A DNA stretch of 64,000 bases. Origin: Cycas panzhihuaensis (taxonomy: Eukaryota; Cycadophyta). Positions 1 to 12,404 of the stretch are shown here, piece by piece. The stretch is taken from contig CM041465.1 of NCBI GenBank assembly GCA_023213395.1, positions 190,037,741 to 190,101,740 on the forward strand. Reading direction: 5' to 3'. A model generated the notes under the pieces. It was not told where the DNA came from, did not search any database, and saw only the letters and a list, made by a program, of their open reading frames with translations. Numbering within the stretch: the stretch's first letter is position 1; each line of letters begins with the position of its first letter. A program made the position numbers and the translations under genes.

Positions 1-706
1 AGCCCCAGGCTCCTGTTGGGCCTCAAAACAAGGACTATAACTTTAGTTCATTAAATATTGACTTATAAGAACCTGTTTCTAAACAGTTAGTTCCATTATG
101 TAGTTCTTTCATTTATCTACATATTGATAAAGTTTTATCTTATTCTGACACTATTTAGCATAACTTTAAAGCTATAAAACTTGAGGTTATCCTCTAAACC
201 TTTCTTTTAAGGAGTACAATACTTTTTTGTTCAAAATTTTCTTTATATTTATTATATTTCAAAGTGAAAATACTCATATATATTTTAGTTTTAACAATAT
301 ATAATATCAAGGAAAAGAATCTCTTGCATTGAAAAAATTATTTACTTGCTCAAATTTATGGTTATTTATTTGAAGGATCAAAAGCTTAAAGAATTTTTTA
401 TTCTTCATCAAAGTTTATTTTAAATTTGCTTAGGATATTTATTACATTCAAATTTTCTCTTATATTCACTTTATCTCAAAGGTTATTCGAAAGGCATACA
501 CTTATTGAAAATCCTTTTTATCATTATTGAAATGATCATTTCCTTATTGTGCCTAGTTGATTGACTTTCTAAAAGGCATTACATCTCCTTCAAAAGGTTT
601 ATTTGAAATCATATATGTTCATTGATTTATTGACTTTTTTGATTTGGTAAAAGCATACCTTTTATGTACTAAAGTTTTTTTTGATAAAATGACATAATTT
701 CCTATA
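1..706. other. AT-rich stretch, no gene recognised
   Basis: No open frame of useful length and no repeat that I could pair with another part of the window. It lies directly upstream of a copia gag relic, so it may be the decayed leader of that element, but no primer-binding site or LTR end could be recognised. Confidence 0.4.
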
Positions 707-991
707 TTCGATAGGTACAAATTTTTACTGTGGCATAAGACTATGCAAGATTATTTCATTACACATAATCTTCTAAAATATTTACAATATAAATGTGATC
801 TCAGTATTAAAGAAAATTTTAGAAAGTATAATGAAGTTTTAGGGTTATTATTTTGTACTATTTGTGATGATATCTTTCCAAAAGTTTCTGAATTAACAAC
901 TTCTAAATCTGTATGGGATGTTTTGATTTCCACTTATGGGGGAGATACCCTCAAAATATTTGATGTTATTTTTTATAAACATATGAGATAG
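707..991 (+). pseudogene. Ty1/copia gag fragment (UBN2-type)
   Basis: An open frame of about 95 codons. It begins with F-D-R-Y-K-F-L-L-W-H, close to the 'F-x-G-x-N-F-x-x-W' opening of copia gag proteins, and continues through a helical stretch with S-V-W-D-V-L near residues 68-73, like the 'A-x-x-x-W-x-x-L' segment of the UBN2 family. In an intact element this part of gag packs element RNA into virus-like particles. Nothing of protease, integrase or reverse transcriptase follows before the LTR at 1384, so the element has lost most of its coding region. The frame is open upstream of the first ATG at 743, and I start at 707 because the conserved motif does. Family call is likely; function is certainly lost. 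Confidence 0.6.
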
Positions 992-1003
992 ATGACAAAA
1001 TAG

Positions 1004-1300
1004 GTGAATTATAATAACAAGACTAAGGAAGATTCAAATCAAATGAATGATCAATTTGTTACACAAGTACCTAATCCTCCATTTGAGGAGGAGAATGAAT
1101 CTTATGATATAACAGAAAAGAGACCTAATGATATGACAGTCAAAGTTAAAATTCTAGAAGTTAAAGTCAAAGTTACATCTATTTATTTTTGTACAAATCA
1201 AGCTTCATTTACTTATAGTTTTTTTGCATCATTCCATGGTAAAGAGACATATGTTACTATAAGGATGGGAAGAGTTGATAAAGATCAAGTTAAGAGATAG
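1004..1300 (+). pseudogene. Unrecognised open frame inside copia relic
   Basis: A 98-codon frame between the gag relic and the LTR. The first half is acidic and polar (runs of E and D), the second mixed. I recognise no domain. It shares a frame with neither a zinc knuckle nor any pol motif. Its place between gag and the polypurine tract suggests the residue of a deleted internal region rather than a host gene. It may also be a chance frame in AT-rich sequence. Confidence 0.25.
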
Positions 1301-1383
1301 ATTTTTAAAGTTTTTTTCAAATAAAAATTTCATAAGTTCAAAGAGAAGATACTACTGTTCGTGATGACCATTAATGGGGAGAA

Positions 1384-1807
1384 TGTTGGGGTTAATAGTC
1401 ACCACCCCACTCCCACCTTCCAACTAGGAATGCACATCTCATCTTCATCATTTTACACATGTGGGTGCTCAACATGTGTAAGTAAGTTTAATATGAGTTT
1501 ATGTTAATTTGAGTTAAGTTTATTTTGAGTTAAGTTTATATTATTTTATTATAATTTTAAATTTTAGGGGTTGAGAAGTTTCTCTCCTCCCCCAAACTAT
1601 ATATATTGAGTGGTGTGCAACCCTGGCATCTTTATACACTGCCTTCATTGTGGACATTTGTACTACTCTCTTCTATAAACATGGATTAAATATACAAGCT
1701 ATTGTGTTCATGCTACTATGCAATATTGATGTATTGAATTTTTTATTATCTCTTTCATGTTCTGCCCTATTCTCTTATATTTTATTTCCATCATACACTA
1801 ATCAACA
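1384..1807 (+). repeat. Copia-type LTR (3' LTR of deleted element)
   Basis: Begins TGTTGGGGTTAATAG directly after a purine-rich tract (AATGGGGAGAA, 1373-1383), the usual arrangement of a polypurine tract and 3' LTR. A TATA-like ACTATATATATTG lies at about 1596-1608. The end is placed at ATCAACA (1801-1807) because copia LTRs end in CA, but this is a guess. No partner LTR was found in the window. Confidence 0.5.
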
Positions 1808-1934
1808 AAATTATGTGACAAAATGGTTTTATATTGACTAATCATAGCTTAACCACTAACTAAACATTATATTGACTTTTATAAAATTTAATATTTTATC
1901 ACTCATCCTTAATATTTAAGTATAATGATAAACT

Positions 1935-1979
1935 ACTATAAATATATGATAAACTATAAGTATATCATATATTTATAGT
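1935..1979. repeat. Short perfect AT hairpin
   Basis: Two perfectly complementary 16-base arms (1935-1950 and 1964-1979), ACTATAAATATATGAT and its reverse complement, with a 13-base loop. In sequence this AT-rich it may be chance or the core of a small decayed foldback element. Confidence 0.5.
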
Positions 1980-2269
1980 TTGATATACTTGTAAATATCT
2001 TTATAAGTATATTGGATCGTCTTTTCATCTTTATCTTTGTATTATTTATAAATAACAAACTATCAAACCTACCATCAAATATCATATTATCTCATATCAT
2101 GGATATATCGCCACCTATAAATCATCATCAAATATGATATATAACTTATCATGATATATGAAGTATCTTCTCGATAACTTTGTATCTTCCTCATATAAGC
2201 TAAAAAACAAACCTATCAACTCATCAATAAACCAAATTATGGATGTACATATAAAATAATAACTATCTA

Positions 2270-3360
2270 CCAAAATGCATAGGTAACTAATTGCTATATT
2301 TGCTAATTAGTTAGGAAGCATTTCTTTTGTGTAGTTCATTAGGTTTATAAATAAAAGTATCAAATTTTGGAAATAAGTTGAACTACTAGGCCAAACAAAT
2401 ATATTGTAATAAGAGTAGCTTGTTTATCTTCTCTCCCTCTCATCCTACAAGATTCAGAAACACTCACATGCTACCTCTATTAATGATTTAACATAAGGTA
2501 ATCTTTATAGCTTTCTTTGATAACTAATCTCATAGCCAACTTATTAAACCAACCAACTCTGGGAATAGGGCATACCTCTTAGCATTTTAAGTTTGTCATA
2601 AGAAAGCAATAATCATAATGCATTCAATACCTCTTATTATACATGGTTATCAAACTTTTAATTAAAAACACATATCAACTGAACTCTTCAATAATTAATC
2701 TTAGTTTTATGGATAATACACAACCATTTTTTCTAATTATTCAATCATATATAATACCTCTCCTTATCTCATATTAGATGGTTAACTCAATGAATCAATA
2801 AATAACAATTAAATTATTAATTGATTAGGCGGTGTCTTTTTATGTCCTTTATTTAACCATTCACTTAAACAAAATAGGTGATATACCCTTTATTAAACCA
2901 AGTGATTTCATTAACTTTATATAAATGTGTCCTTCTATTTAATTAGTGGTGTCCATAATACTATATCAAATGTATTAAATATAGTTAGTAGATTTCATCA
3001 TGAAGTTCAACATGTACTTGTCTTTTTATCCATCATCGAATAGGTTCTCATATGCTTCACATCTTAATTTTTTAGTCTTAGTATATATAAATGAGCCTTA
3101 AATATTCTATTTTCATCCAAACATGTGTCTAATATTATTATCACATATTTATTTACATTGACATATATCTAAGAACTCTTAAAATCACAAAAAATATGCC
3201 AAAACATGCCCTAAATTACTCAAGAAATGAATATTTTATCATACAAAAAACTATTGATTAAACTTTACTAATTAAAATCTTCATTTTGTGATATCCAAAA
3301 CCTATCTTATGACTATTTATTTAATTTGCCTTTGAGTTCTCTTTTGAACATAATTAGCAT
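2270..3360. repeat. Dispersed repeat, copy A (pairs with 59630-60710)
   Basis: Aligns by eye over about 1.1 kb, in the same orientation, with 59630-60710. Shared landmarks are CTCATATTAGATGG / CTCATATTAGGTGG, GGTTCTCATATG followed by CTTCAC, and TTTGAGTTCTCTTTTGAAC / TTTGAATTCTCTTTTTAAT. Copy B lies inside the minus-strand LTR element of the right end, so copy A is probably a truncated relative of that element's internal region. No coding potential was seen. Confidence 0.55.
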
Positions 3361-4393
3361 ATTATAATTTTGATATCATATAGAAAGGTTATGCCTGAAA
3401 AACTCATAATATATCTTAAAAAATAAAAATAGGCTAAAGAAAAATCTTAAACAACTTTTAAATTTGACTCTTAGTTATGTCTTATTCCCATGCGTCTATT
3501 TGTTAATATTTTTAAAGGCTAGAGAAAATCTCAAAAAACATTTTAATTGATTAAGTTTAACCTAAACATTACAAAATAATACCTTAATAAAAAAATAAAA
3601 ATCTAATATCATTTGAATATTAAGCTTAAGATTTTTGAAATTATTTTTTAATGGTTTTTTGTGTGATTTTCTGTGATAATATGATGATTTAGGGGCTTTA
3701 CATCAAATCAGTCTATTTGTATTTTTGGTGGATGCTTTTAATGAATACTAAGGGTGTCTCCTTGTGTGTGGATTTTTCATGGGACGAGTATGGAAGTATG
3801 CATTTATGCAAGGCAATACAAGAGGATATCTATCCTTTAAATTTATAAATTATCATTTCCATAGTATGGCATCCATTAATAGTTCTAATATGTCATAAGA
3901 ATAATGAGCAACAAGTCATAGAGGAGATCTCTTCATAAGGTAGACTTCATATAATGATAGATGCAACACTCATGCATGGTGATTTCAATTATAAATGACT
4001 CTTCTAATCTCTCATTTTTTCCTTTTATCTTTACTCACATAAAATATTTTGCTTCTTAGTAGGGATTACTAGAAATCATAATCTCACTATTGAATTCAGT
4101 AGTAATGCCTTCTTTTTAATGGATCATGGACAATATCTCTTATTAAAATAGATCTGATAATTTATAAATAGTAGATAATATATATAACAAATATACCCAT
4201 GTATATTATAAAGTTTACAATAGTATTTATTTCCATTTATGTGATCAAAATAGATATATATTTTGATAACTTCATGAATCTTCCATAGAAAGGCTTTAAA
4301 ACCTTATCATATCCCACTTCATTTTATCTTATAATTTCATAGGTGTTATAAAACTTCAAACCTTTATTTTAAAAACTATCATAAAAACATATC

Positions 4394-4723
4394 TTTTAGA
4401 GTGATATTATATCACTTAGTTGACTAATATAAAAGTGGTGAATATATTATATGAATATATCGATGTAATATTATGATATTATGGGATGACAGATAATCCA
4501 AATACTAATATTTAAGGCACTCACAATTTATAAATATAGATTAAATTTCATTGTAATATAATAATGCAGATTTATAAAAATGTGATAATATATTACTGTG
4601 GTGGGTTTTTCTAGAAAGGGTTCCCATATCAAATCTATTTATCCTATGTGCTTGTTCTATTCAGGTTTTTCGTAAATATAAATAATCTTAGCATCTTATC
4701 TATTGATTTGGTGTTTCCTAACA
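4394..4723 (+). repeat. LTR a of three-LTR copia element
   Basis: 330 bases. Starts TTTTAGAGTGATATTATATC, where the other copies have TATTAGAG and TGTTATAG, and ends TTTCCTAACA next to the primer site. The left flank ATATC matches the sequence beyond LTR c. Confidence 0.75.
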
Positions 4724-4738
4724 TGGTATTAGAGTAGT
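4724..4738 (+). promoter_or_regulatory. Primer-binding site (initiator Met tRNA)
   Basis: TGGTATTAGAGTAGT lies immediately after LTR a. It matches the standard plant tRNA-iMet primer site TGGTATCAGAGC at all but two of 12 positions (C-to-T and C-to-T). Confidence 0.7.
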
Positions 4739-7020
4739 AAGAGGTGCACAAATATTTATGATGTACCACTATCTAGTGATAACAATGTACTACTATTATT
4801 TATGTTACGTGAGTAGATACATAAAAGGTCATAGTAATTATAGTAACCTTTTCATAAATATAGACTCAAAATAATGATTACAAGAGAGTCATAAGAATGT
4901 CTTCACTATTGACCATTGAAGCGTAGGTTGCTTATGGTGAGTATTTACATTGAGAAAATATAGATTGCCTAGATGAATCTGATTAATTACTGTGACTCAA
5001 GGGATAACTAAGTCACATCATACAGATGTGTAGATGCTTATTGATCTGTTTGCCCTATTGCCACCTAAGAGATGTGTAACCTGCTAGATTTGTAGATGGT
5101 GAATAAGAGTATAATAGACTGAAGTTGACCAAGAAAGGATGCATATCATGTTGATGTTGTAGAGTCATAAAAGCATTCATGTAGATCCATTATTTGTGCC
5201 ATCGTAGGTCATGGATATGTAAGGGTATTTACATTTTATGCAGAGTAAATGGGCTATTAATAGTCGTAAATGCAGATGCCACAAATTTCAGATGTAAGAA
5301 TTTAAATCATACAACCATGGAAGGAATATTATGATGCTTGTTCATGACATACATAGTGATGATGTGTCATAATTGTAGCAGTTTAAAATTTAAGGTATTT
5401 TTTTATTATATTTAGTCTCCTACATTTGATTTGTAAATTCACCATGTGATTTATCTATCACCATTATTGTTTTATCAATCTCACTTGATCTGATTACACA
5501 AATGAATTATTTATTCAGTCACCTATTTAGTAATGAATTCATTATTGTATATTATGATTATCACATTCATGAATGATTTATTCCATTTCCCAATAATTTA
5601 CTATATCATCGTGTAAAATTTGATTATTATTAAACTGCCTTTGATAATTTTGTTATTTGCCATTAAAATATTATAGCCCTTTGGAAAATAAAGTCAATTG
5701 GTCGATATAATAAAATCACTTTTGATATATTCTTAAATATATTTGCACCTTCTTTTAAAGTGGCATTGATATATTTTTTGATATTGATATCATATCATTT
5801 GACATATTAGAAACTATGTTATCATATATCAAATTGCTTATCATCCATATTAAATCTCTTATTTATTGTGATTTTTGCCCTTTATGTTAAAGTCATATCT
5901 TAAGTTAGATTATGGCTATTTCAATATATTTAGTGGCCTTGTTATGGCCTTGGATATATTAAATAATCATTTTTAATATCATTAGATATGGTGCTTGGTT
6001 TAAGTAGGCATATTACGGTATTTTGGAGATTATGGTAATTGAGTGATAATGCATTGTTTAATGGAGAAATGAGTGATTTGATAATTATATAAGGTGATGT
6101 GGTGAAGTGAGTGTTTTAGGCACTTTTAGTTGGTGATTATTTGAGAATATATCATGATGTCAAGCTCTTCTTATATGTGTTTACATAAGAGAGTTTGTTG
6201 GGCATGAGTTATCAATAGTAGTGGATTATCACTTATTGATATGACACTGTGATTAATTGGTGAGTTATTAATGATAATAAAATTTCTTAGATTGATAAGA
6301 GGGGTGTGATTAATGGGTGAGTGTTATCAAGGTAGTGGTTTTCACTCATTGATAAAAAGGGTAATAAGGGGTGAGTTTTATGGAGATATCAAGCTGTAGA
6401 GTAAGCAAATTATGGTATTGATCATTGAATATCCATTATTAAAAGTGTGGTTTATTATATTATATGGTGGTATTTTTATTTAATATATTAATCTTTCTTC
6501 ATCAGATATATGATGTGAAGAGTTTAGGATTATTATTTTGAGTTTGTTTCTATAAGTGGTTATCAATTTATAATGATCTATTATACATTAGGTGGCTGAG
6601 CTGATGTTAGCATGAGGTTTATAGCCTATCAGATGCTGGTTCAATATTTGTGCATACCTAAACAAGTTTAATATAGATCTAATAATGTGTTTATGAAGAA
6701 AACAAAGTAAATAGAAAGGTGTATAATGAAATACCTTAAAATTAGTTCTGCCTTGATCATGGTATAAAATACGAGTTATTTGCTCGTGTATCCCAGTAAG
6801 TTTATATTGGAGATAAAAAATGGTACCATGATATAGATGTAGAGGTATTAGTGTATGGTAAGATTTGTCTCCTACATTTTTAGTAGAAGTTATTGTAATA
6901 GTTGTTAATAGGTACCTATTAAGGTTTTTTGTGGTATTATCCCCTCTTATCTATTAGATCGGTCCAAAGCCTTCCATTATATATTTGAGGTGCATTACAC
7001 TATGCACATCTTAGATATAG

Positions 7021-7088
7021 ATTACAATAGTAGAATTATAAGAGTTTCGAGTCTATTACAATAGTAGAATTATAAGAGTTTCGAGTCT
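7021..7088. repeat. Perfect 34-base tandem duplication
   Basis: Bases 7021-7054 are repeated without a mismatch at 7055-7088, in sequence otherwise full of old substitutions. This suggests a recent slippage or repair event. Confidence 0.9.
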
Positions 7089-7879
7089 ATTTATATGGGG
7101 TTTAAAATAAAGCTTACAAATTATATGATATGTAGGCGGAAAGCATTGTGATTAGTCTAGATGTCAATTAAAGATTTATTGACATATCATACTAAAATGT
7201 CATTTGAAAATAGGTTTTATCCTTTATTTCTTCCCTTTTCTAAGTCATGGTTTAGTAGGTGTTAAGGTTTATATACCTAATATTATGATTGAGATGGAAG
7301 TAGGACATAGTGGGAGTATTGATGAAGAGCCATTATAAGAAGAAATATGAACTATAACCCCATGTTTCATTAAGGGCTAGGAGGACCATTGAGTAGTCTA
7401 GTATAACAATTGAAGACTTGGAGATGATTAAAGAACAAGAATCAGCATGTTGGTCAAACTCATGATAGACACCAACAATTCCAATGAAAGGATATTCATA
7501 ATGGAAAATTGTAATGTTGGAGGAATGACATGTGGGATTTGGTTATTTTTCCTCCCTTAAAGAACCTAGTTAGTTTACAAGTTAGTAAGACTTGATACAT
7601 AGCATTTTAAGTAGAAAGAAGGAATCTGTTATGAAGAGACATTTACACTACTCTCTATATCGTTATCGATTTGATCGATCCTTACTTTGGTAGCTACACA
7701 TAATTAGAAGTCATATCAAAGGAGCGAGAGATTAGAATTCCTTAATGAAGACTTAAAGAGAAGAACTACATATCTCATGTGGCTTAACCCATTCATTTAG
7801 TAAAGGACAAAGGTTGAATATCATGGACTAAGTGTTGGTATGAGAGAGAGTTATATGGTTATAGAGACTATTAAAGTCA

Positions 7880-8060
7880 TTTTCAAAGAATCACACACAT
7901 AGGAGGCATAACACTACTACATCTTAGAGCAGATCATATCAGGGAAAACACTAGTTGAGTTTTATCTAAGTGAAGATCAACTTAAGGCTATGTTCACCAA
8001 TCTCTTACTAAATATCACTTCATCAACGTTCATGTAAATGAGGACTCAACAAGGTTATCC
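7880..8060 (+). pseudogene. Copia RNase H C-terminal relic (copy 1)
   Basis: With stops read through, the frame gives a weak match to the copia 'H-I-x-x-x-x-H-x-x-R' segment, then S-E-D-Q-L-K-A-M-F-T-N-L-L. That corresponds to the conserved 'D-Q-x-A-D-x-F-T-K-x-L' signature that ends copia pol. It lies directly upstream of the polypurine tract and LTR b, as it should. Several TAG/TAA stops interrupt it. This is what identifies the element as Ty1/copia. Confidence 0.6.
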
Positions 8061-8145
8061 TTGAGGGGGGGTCTATTGAGAAGGATAAAAAGATAAACAA
8101 ATCCATAAGAATACTTCAAGATCCCATATGTACATTAAGAGGGGA

Positions 8146-8251
8146 TATTAGAGTGATATTATATCACTTGGCCAACTAATGCAAAAGTGGTGAATATATT
8201 ATATGAATATATATATATATCTATATATATATATCTATATATATATATATA

Positions 8252-8329
<78 letters not shown>

Positions 8330-8585
8330 TATAATATTATAGGCCAGCAGATATAATCTAAATATTAATATTTGAGGTACTTATAATCTATAAATATAGA
8401 GATCAAAGTCCATTTTAATATAATAACATAGATTTGTAAAAGTATGATAATATATTTCTATGGTGGGTTTTTCCTTAAAGGTCTCTCATGCCAAATTTAT
8501 TTATCCTATGTGTTTATTCTATTCGATTCTTTTATGTATATAAATAATCTTGGTATCATGTCTATTAATTTGAAGTTTTCTAATA
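8146..8585 (+). repeat. LTR b (shared middle LTR) with expanded microsatellite
   Basis: Same family as LTR a but 440 bases, because a TA-rich then (GA)n microsatellite of about 120 bases has expanded in it. Preceded by the polypurine tract AAGAGGGGA and followed by a primer site, so it acts as 3' LTR for the left internal region and 5' LTR for the right one. Confidence 0.75.
8204..8327. repeat. (TA)n/(CTATATA)n then (GA)n microsatellite
   Basis: About 95 bases of TA dinucleotides with spaced C interruptions, then about 27 bases of GA, inside LTR b. LTR a and LTR c have ordinary unique sequence at this point. Confidence 0.9.
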
Positions 8586-8600
8586 GGGTATTAGAGCAGT
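8586..8600 (+). promoter_or_regulatory. Primer-binding site after LTR b
   Basis: GGGTATTAGAGCAGT, the degenerate tRNA-iMet primer site, sits directly after the end of LTR b. Confidence 0.6.
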
Positions 8601-11371
8601 AAAACATACACAATTAGGTGAATATTGGGTAGATCATTCAATTATTGGTTGCCAAGTAATGTTGCCTTACTCCTTAAGGATTGACTTATCTAACAACTAA
8701 AAGAACAACCACGGTGCTACAATGATTATATCTAGATCACAATGCCTTCTATTTTCTATTTTACAAGGATTTTGTGGTCCTTGGAGGTGTGTAGATGAGT
8801 AGAAGAAGTTGTTTTGGTGTGTGTACATAATGGTGCCCTTTATTTTTGAATATACAACCCCTAGTTACTCAATTGCCAATCATATTATTTATTTTAAACT
8901 TGTAAAAGGTGTCATATCTGTTATTTGAGGGCCCACTGAGTTTATAACTATTAAAATAGATTATAGAGAAGATTTATAAGGTGAATCATTACCAACTACC
9001 TATTGGGTGGAGAGGTTAATTACCAGAAAAAGTCATGATTGTATATTGGGCAACATGAAATGATGAGGCCACCATTATATAAAGAGATGCCATTGATATT
9101 ATCAAACCATAGAAGAGAATACTAAAGACAAAAATACATAACCCTTTTGATCGTGAATGCATCTATGTTATTTATATTGCATGAGTAAAGACATAGAAGG
9201 TCATAGTAATTATGGTAACCTTTGCATAAATGTAGACTTAGAAAAATGATTACAAGAGTTATAGGAACATCTTCACTACTAATCATTGAAGCAAAGGTTA
9301 CACATGGTGAATATTTATGTTGAGAAAATATAAATCACATGGATGAATCTAATTAGTCATTAAGACATAATGGAAAACTAAGTCACATCATGTAGACGTC
9401 TAGATGCTTGTTGATCTGTTTGCTTGGTTACCAGCTAAGAGATATATAACCTTCGAAATCTATAGATGGTGAATGAGAGTACCACAACTTGATGTTGATT
9501 GAGAAAGGATATATATTATGATGATATTATAGAGTCATAAAAGTGTGAGTATACAATTGTTGTTTGTGCCATCATGGCCTATAAGTATGCAAGGGTGCTT
9601 GTATTTTATATAGAGCAAATGGGTTATTAAGAGTTGTAAATGTAGACACTATAGATTACAAACATAAGAATTTAAATAATGTAACTATGGAAGGAACATT
9701 ATAATGTTTGTTCATTACAGACATAGTGATGAAGTGCCATAATTTTCATGACTAAAAATTCAAGGTAATTTTTTATTATATTTTATCACCTACATTTGAT
9801 TTGTAAAGTTGTCATGTGATTTATCTATCACCCATTTATATTTTAATCAATTTACATTATTTCTTTATCAATGTCATTCAATCTAATTACATGAATGAAT
9901 TATTTATTAAGTCACCCATTTAATAATGAATTTGTTCTTAAGTATTATGATCGTCACAATTATGAATGATTTATTTCATCACCTAATTATTTATCAAGTC
10001 ACTGTGTGATATTCGATCACTATTAAATTGCCTTTGATAATTTTGTTGTTCGTCATTGAAATATTATCGCCCTTCATCAAATGAAGTCAATTGGTTGATA
10101 TAATAAGATCACTTTTGATATATTTTTAAATGTATTTGATCACTTTTTTTTAAGTAACATTGATATACTTTTTAATATTTATATAGTATCATTTGACATA
10201 TTTGAAATTATATTATCATATATCAAATTGCCTATCATTCGTATTAAGTCTCTTATCTATTATAACTTTTGTCCTTTGTGTTAAAGGTATATCTTAAGTT
10301 ATATTAAGGTTATCACAATATATTAAGTGGCCTTATTATGGCCTTTGATATATTAAATAGTCCTTTTCGAGATCATTAGATATAGTGCTTAGTTTAAGTA
10401 GGTATATTATGATGTTTTAGAGATTATGGTGATTGAGTGATAATATATTATTTAATGGAGAAATGAGTGATTTGATAATGATATGAGGTGATGTGGTAAA
10501 GTGAGTGTTTTAGTCACTTCTAGTTAGTGATTGTTTGATGATATGTGGTAATATGAAGCTCTTCTTGTATGTGTTTATATAAGAGAGTTTATTTGGCATG
10601 AGTTATTAATAGCAGTGAATTATCACTCATTGATATAAGGCCATGATTAATTGGTGAGATATCAATGATAGTGAAATTTCACTGATTGATAAGAGGGGCA
10701 TGATTAATGGGTGTGTGTTATCAAGGTAGTGCTTTTCACTGATTGATAGAAAGGGTTACAAGGGGTAAATTTTATGGAGATTACGAGCTACAGGGCAAGC
10801 AAATTATGGTATCGATCATTGCATATTTATTATTAAAATTATGATTTATTATAGTTATAAAAAGACATTTACATCAGTCTCTATATTATTATTAGTCTAA
10901 TTGATCCTTACTTTGGTAGTTATATATAGTTAGGACTTAAATCAAAGGAATAAGATGTTAGCAATCCTTAACAAAGACTTGAAGACAAGAACTACATGCC
11001 TTAAGTGGCTCAACCTCTTAGTTTATTGAAAGAAGAAAGTTACATATCATGACTAAGTATTAGTGTGATAGAGAGTTGTATAGTTATAGGGATTATTAGA
11101 GCTATTTTCAATGAATCATGTACATATGAGGTATAACACCATTACATCTAAGACTAAATCATATCATGAAAGATACAGGTTGAGTTTTGTCTAAATGAAT
11201 ATCAACTTAAGGATATCTTTACTAAGTTTTTATTAAAGATTACTTCATTAATGCTTATGCAAATTTGGGATTTAGTAAGGTTATCCTTAAGGGGGAATCT
11301 ATCGACAAGGATAAAGAGATAAATAAATCCCTTATAAGACTGTAAGACCCTATATTTACATTAAGAGGGGA
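8601..11371 (+). mobile_element. Internal region 2 of three-LTR copia element
   Basis: 2.8 kb without a long open frame, homologous in order to internal region 1. It lacks the block corresponding to about 6470-7628 and keeps about 500 extra bases (8620-9130). It ends with a copia RNase H relic and the polypurine tract AAGAGGGGA. Confidence 0.65.
11105..11300 (+). pseudogene. Copia RNase H C-terminal relic (copy 2)
   Basis: The second copy of the pol tail. It preserves N-E-Y-Q-L-K-D-I-F-T-K-F-L, closer to the copia consensus (D-x-F-T-K-x-L) than copy 1. Stops interrupt the upstream part. It lies about 70 bases from LTR c. Confidence 0.65.
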
Positions 11372-11518
11372 TGTTATAGTGATATTATATCACTTTGTTG
11401 ACTAATGTAAAAGTGGTAAATATGTTGAACGAATATATTGATATAATATTGTGATATTATGGGCTAACGAATGTAATTCGAATATTAATATTTGAGGCAC
11501 TTACGATCTATAGATATA
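11372..11518 (+). repeat. LTR c, left part (interrupted by Gypsy I)
   Basis: Starts TGTTATAGTGATATTATATC after the polypurine tract and follows LTRs a and b as far as CTATAGATATA, where Gypsy I begins. The last five bases, ATATA (11514-11518), are repeated on the far side of Gypsy I. Confidence 0.8.
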
Positions 11519-12024
11519 TAAAGCGACCTCTTTCAGAATCTGGACAACTTCTATGTACTAGTTGTGGCTAACTTCTCATGGTTATATTGGGTACATTTCC
11601 CCCTACTCTGGCTGACTTTACATGTCCATATTTGTGCGTATATATATAAGGACATTAATGTCATTCTAAATCATCCAATTGTAAAGATTTTTCTTCCTTA
11701 TTTTTAGCCTTAAGGTAACTACAGATTTTCAACCTTAGGGCTACAAATTATAGGAGGATCCCTGCCTCAAAGGGTTTTGTGATTGTTGCAGGCAGTATAG
11801 GTACTCTATTGGAACTCTATTTATATTTTGTACATTTTGGAATTATATTTTGTGTTTAATTTATATTTGAAGATATAATTTTTGGATCTGAAGGTGTTTG
11901 CCATCTGTGAATTCGCTCTATTTGGTTTTAATATTTATGGATATTTCTCTTTTTTGTTCTGTTTCCCATGAATTTGACCTATTATATTCTATTTTCTGTC
12001 CAATTTGGTAAAGAACTCACTATA
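11519..12024 (+). repeat. Gypsy I 5' LTR
   Basis: 506 bases, starting TAAAGCGACCTCTTTCAG and ending AACTCACTATA. The 3' copy starts TGAAGTAGGCTCTTTCAG and ends GACTCACTACA, so both terminal dinucleotides here are transitions from TG and CA. A TATA-like TATATATAAGG is at about 11640-11650. Confidence 0.85.
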
Positions 12025-12026
12025 AG

Positions 12027-12038
12027 TGGTATCAAATC
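12027..12038 (+). promoter_or_regulatory. Gypsy I primer-binding site (initiator Met tRNA)
   Basis: TGGTATCAAATC lies two bases past the 5' LTR. It matches TGGTATCAGAGC at 10 of 12 positions. Confidence 0.75.
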
Positions 12039-12079
12039 TTCATTATGAAGTGGGAAATTTTATCACGAGGGGAAGTACA

Positions 12080-12404
12080 TGTTGACCCACCCTCTAAATA
12101 GAGTAGATCTATCCTTCATCTCCATGCACTAAACACAAAGGTAAACATAGGATTAAGAGAGACTTGAGAGAAAGAGAGAAGCTCTCATAAAATGGGGAGG
12201 TAAGAATGAGCCTCCTCATTGATCTTTTACTTTTATATTAAGAGAGGGTACATTAGAGTCAGGTGAAATAAAATTACATATAATGCACATGAAAGTATAT
12301 TTCACTTAAGTGATCTAATTTAAAGTTTACTTAAGATCCCTTTTAGAAATAATCAACTAATGTAATGACCTTATGACATTAACTCTTTTTAATCTCCCTC
12401 TTAA
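12080..12404 (-). repeat. Probable 3' LTR of Copia II
   Basis: On the minus strand, a purine tract AAGAGGGAGATT (about 12408-12397) downstream of pol is followed by about 320 non-coding bases that end GTCAACA, like a copia LTR end. A TATA-like stretch (TTAATATAAAAG) lies inside. A matching 5' LTR was not found at the right edge, so this rests on position and termini only. Confidence 0.4.

Larger units (their letters stand above)
1808..4388. other. AT-rich non-coding region
   Basis: No coding frame. A small perfect hairpin and a dispersed repeat (both listed separately) are the only structure seen. The stretch 3361-4388 is featureless apart from short A/T runs. Confidence 0.4.
4739..8145 (+). 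mobile_element. Internal region 1 of three-LTR copia element
   Basis: About 3.4 kb without a long open frame. Homologous in order to 8601-11371: for example, both copies share 'ATTGAAGC...GGTTGC/GGTTACACATGGTGA' about 200 and 700 bases after their primer sites. It keeps a block (about 6470-7628) that internal region 2 lacks, while region 2 keeps about 500 bases near its start that this one lacks. The last 270 bases hold a copia RNase H relic and the polypurine tract AAGAGGGGA. A perfect 34-base tandem duplication lies at 7021-7088. Confidence 0.65.
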
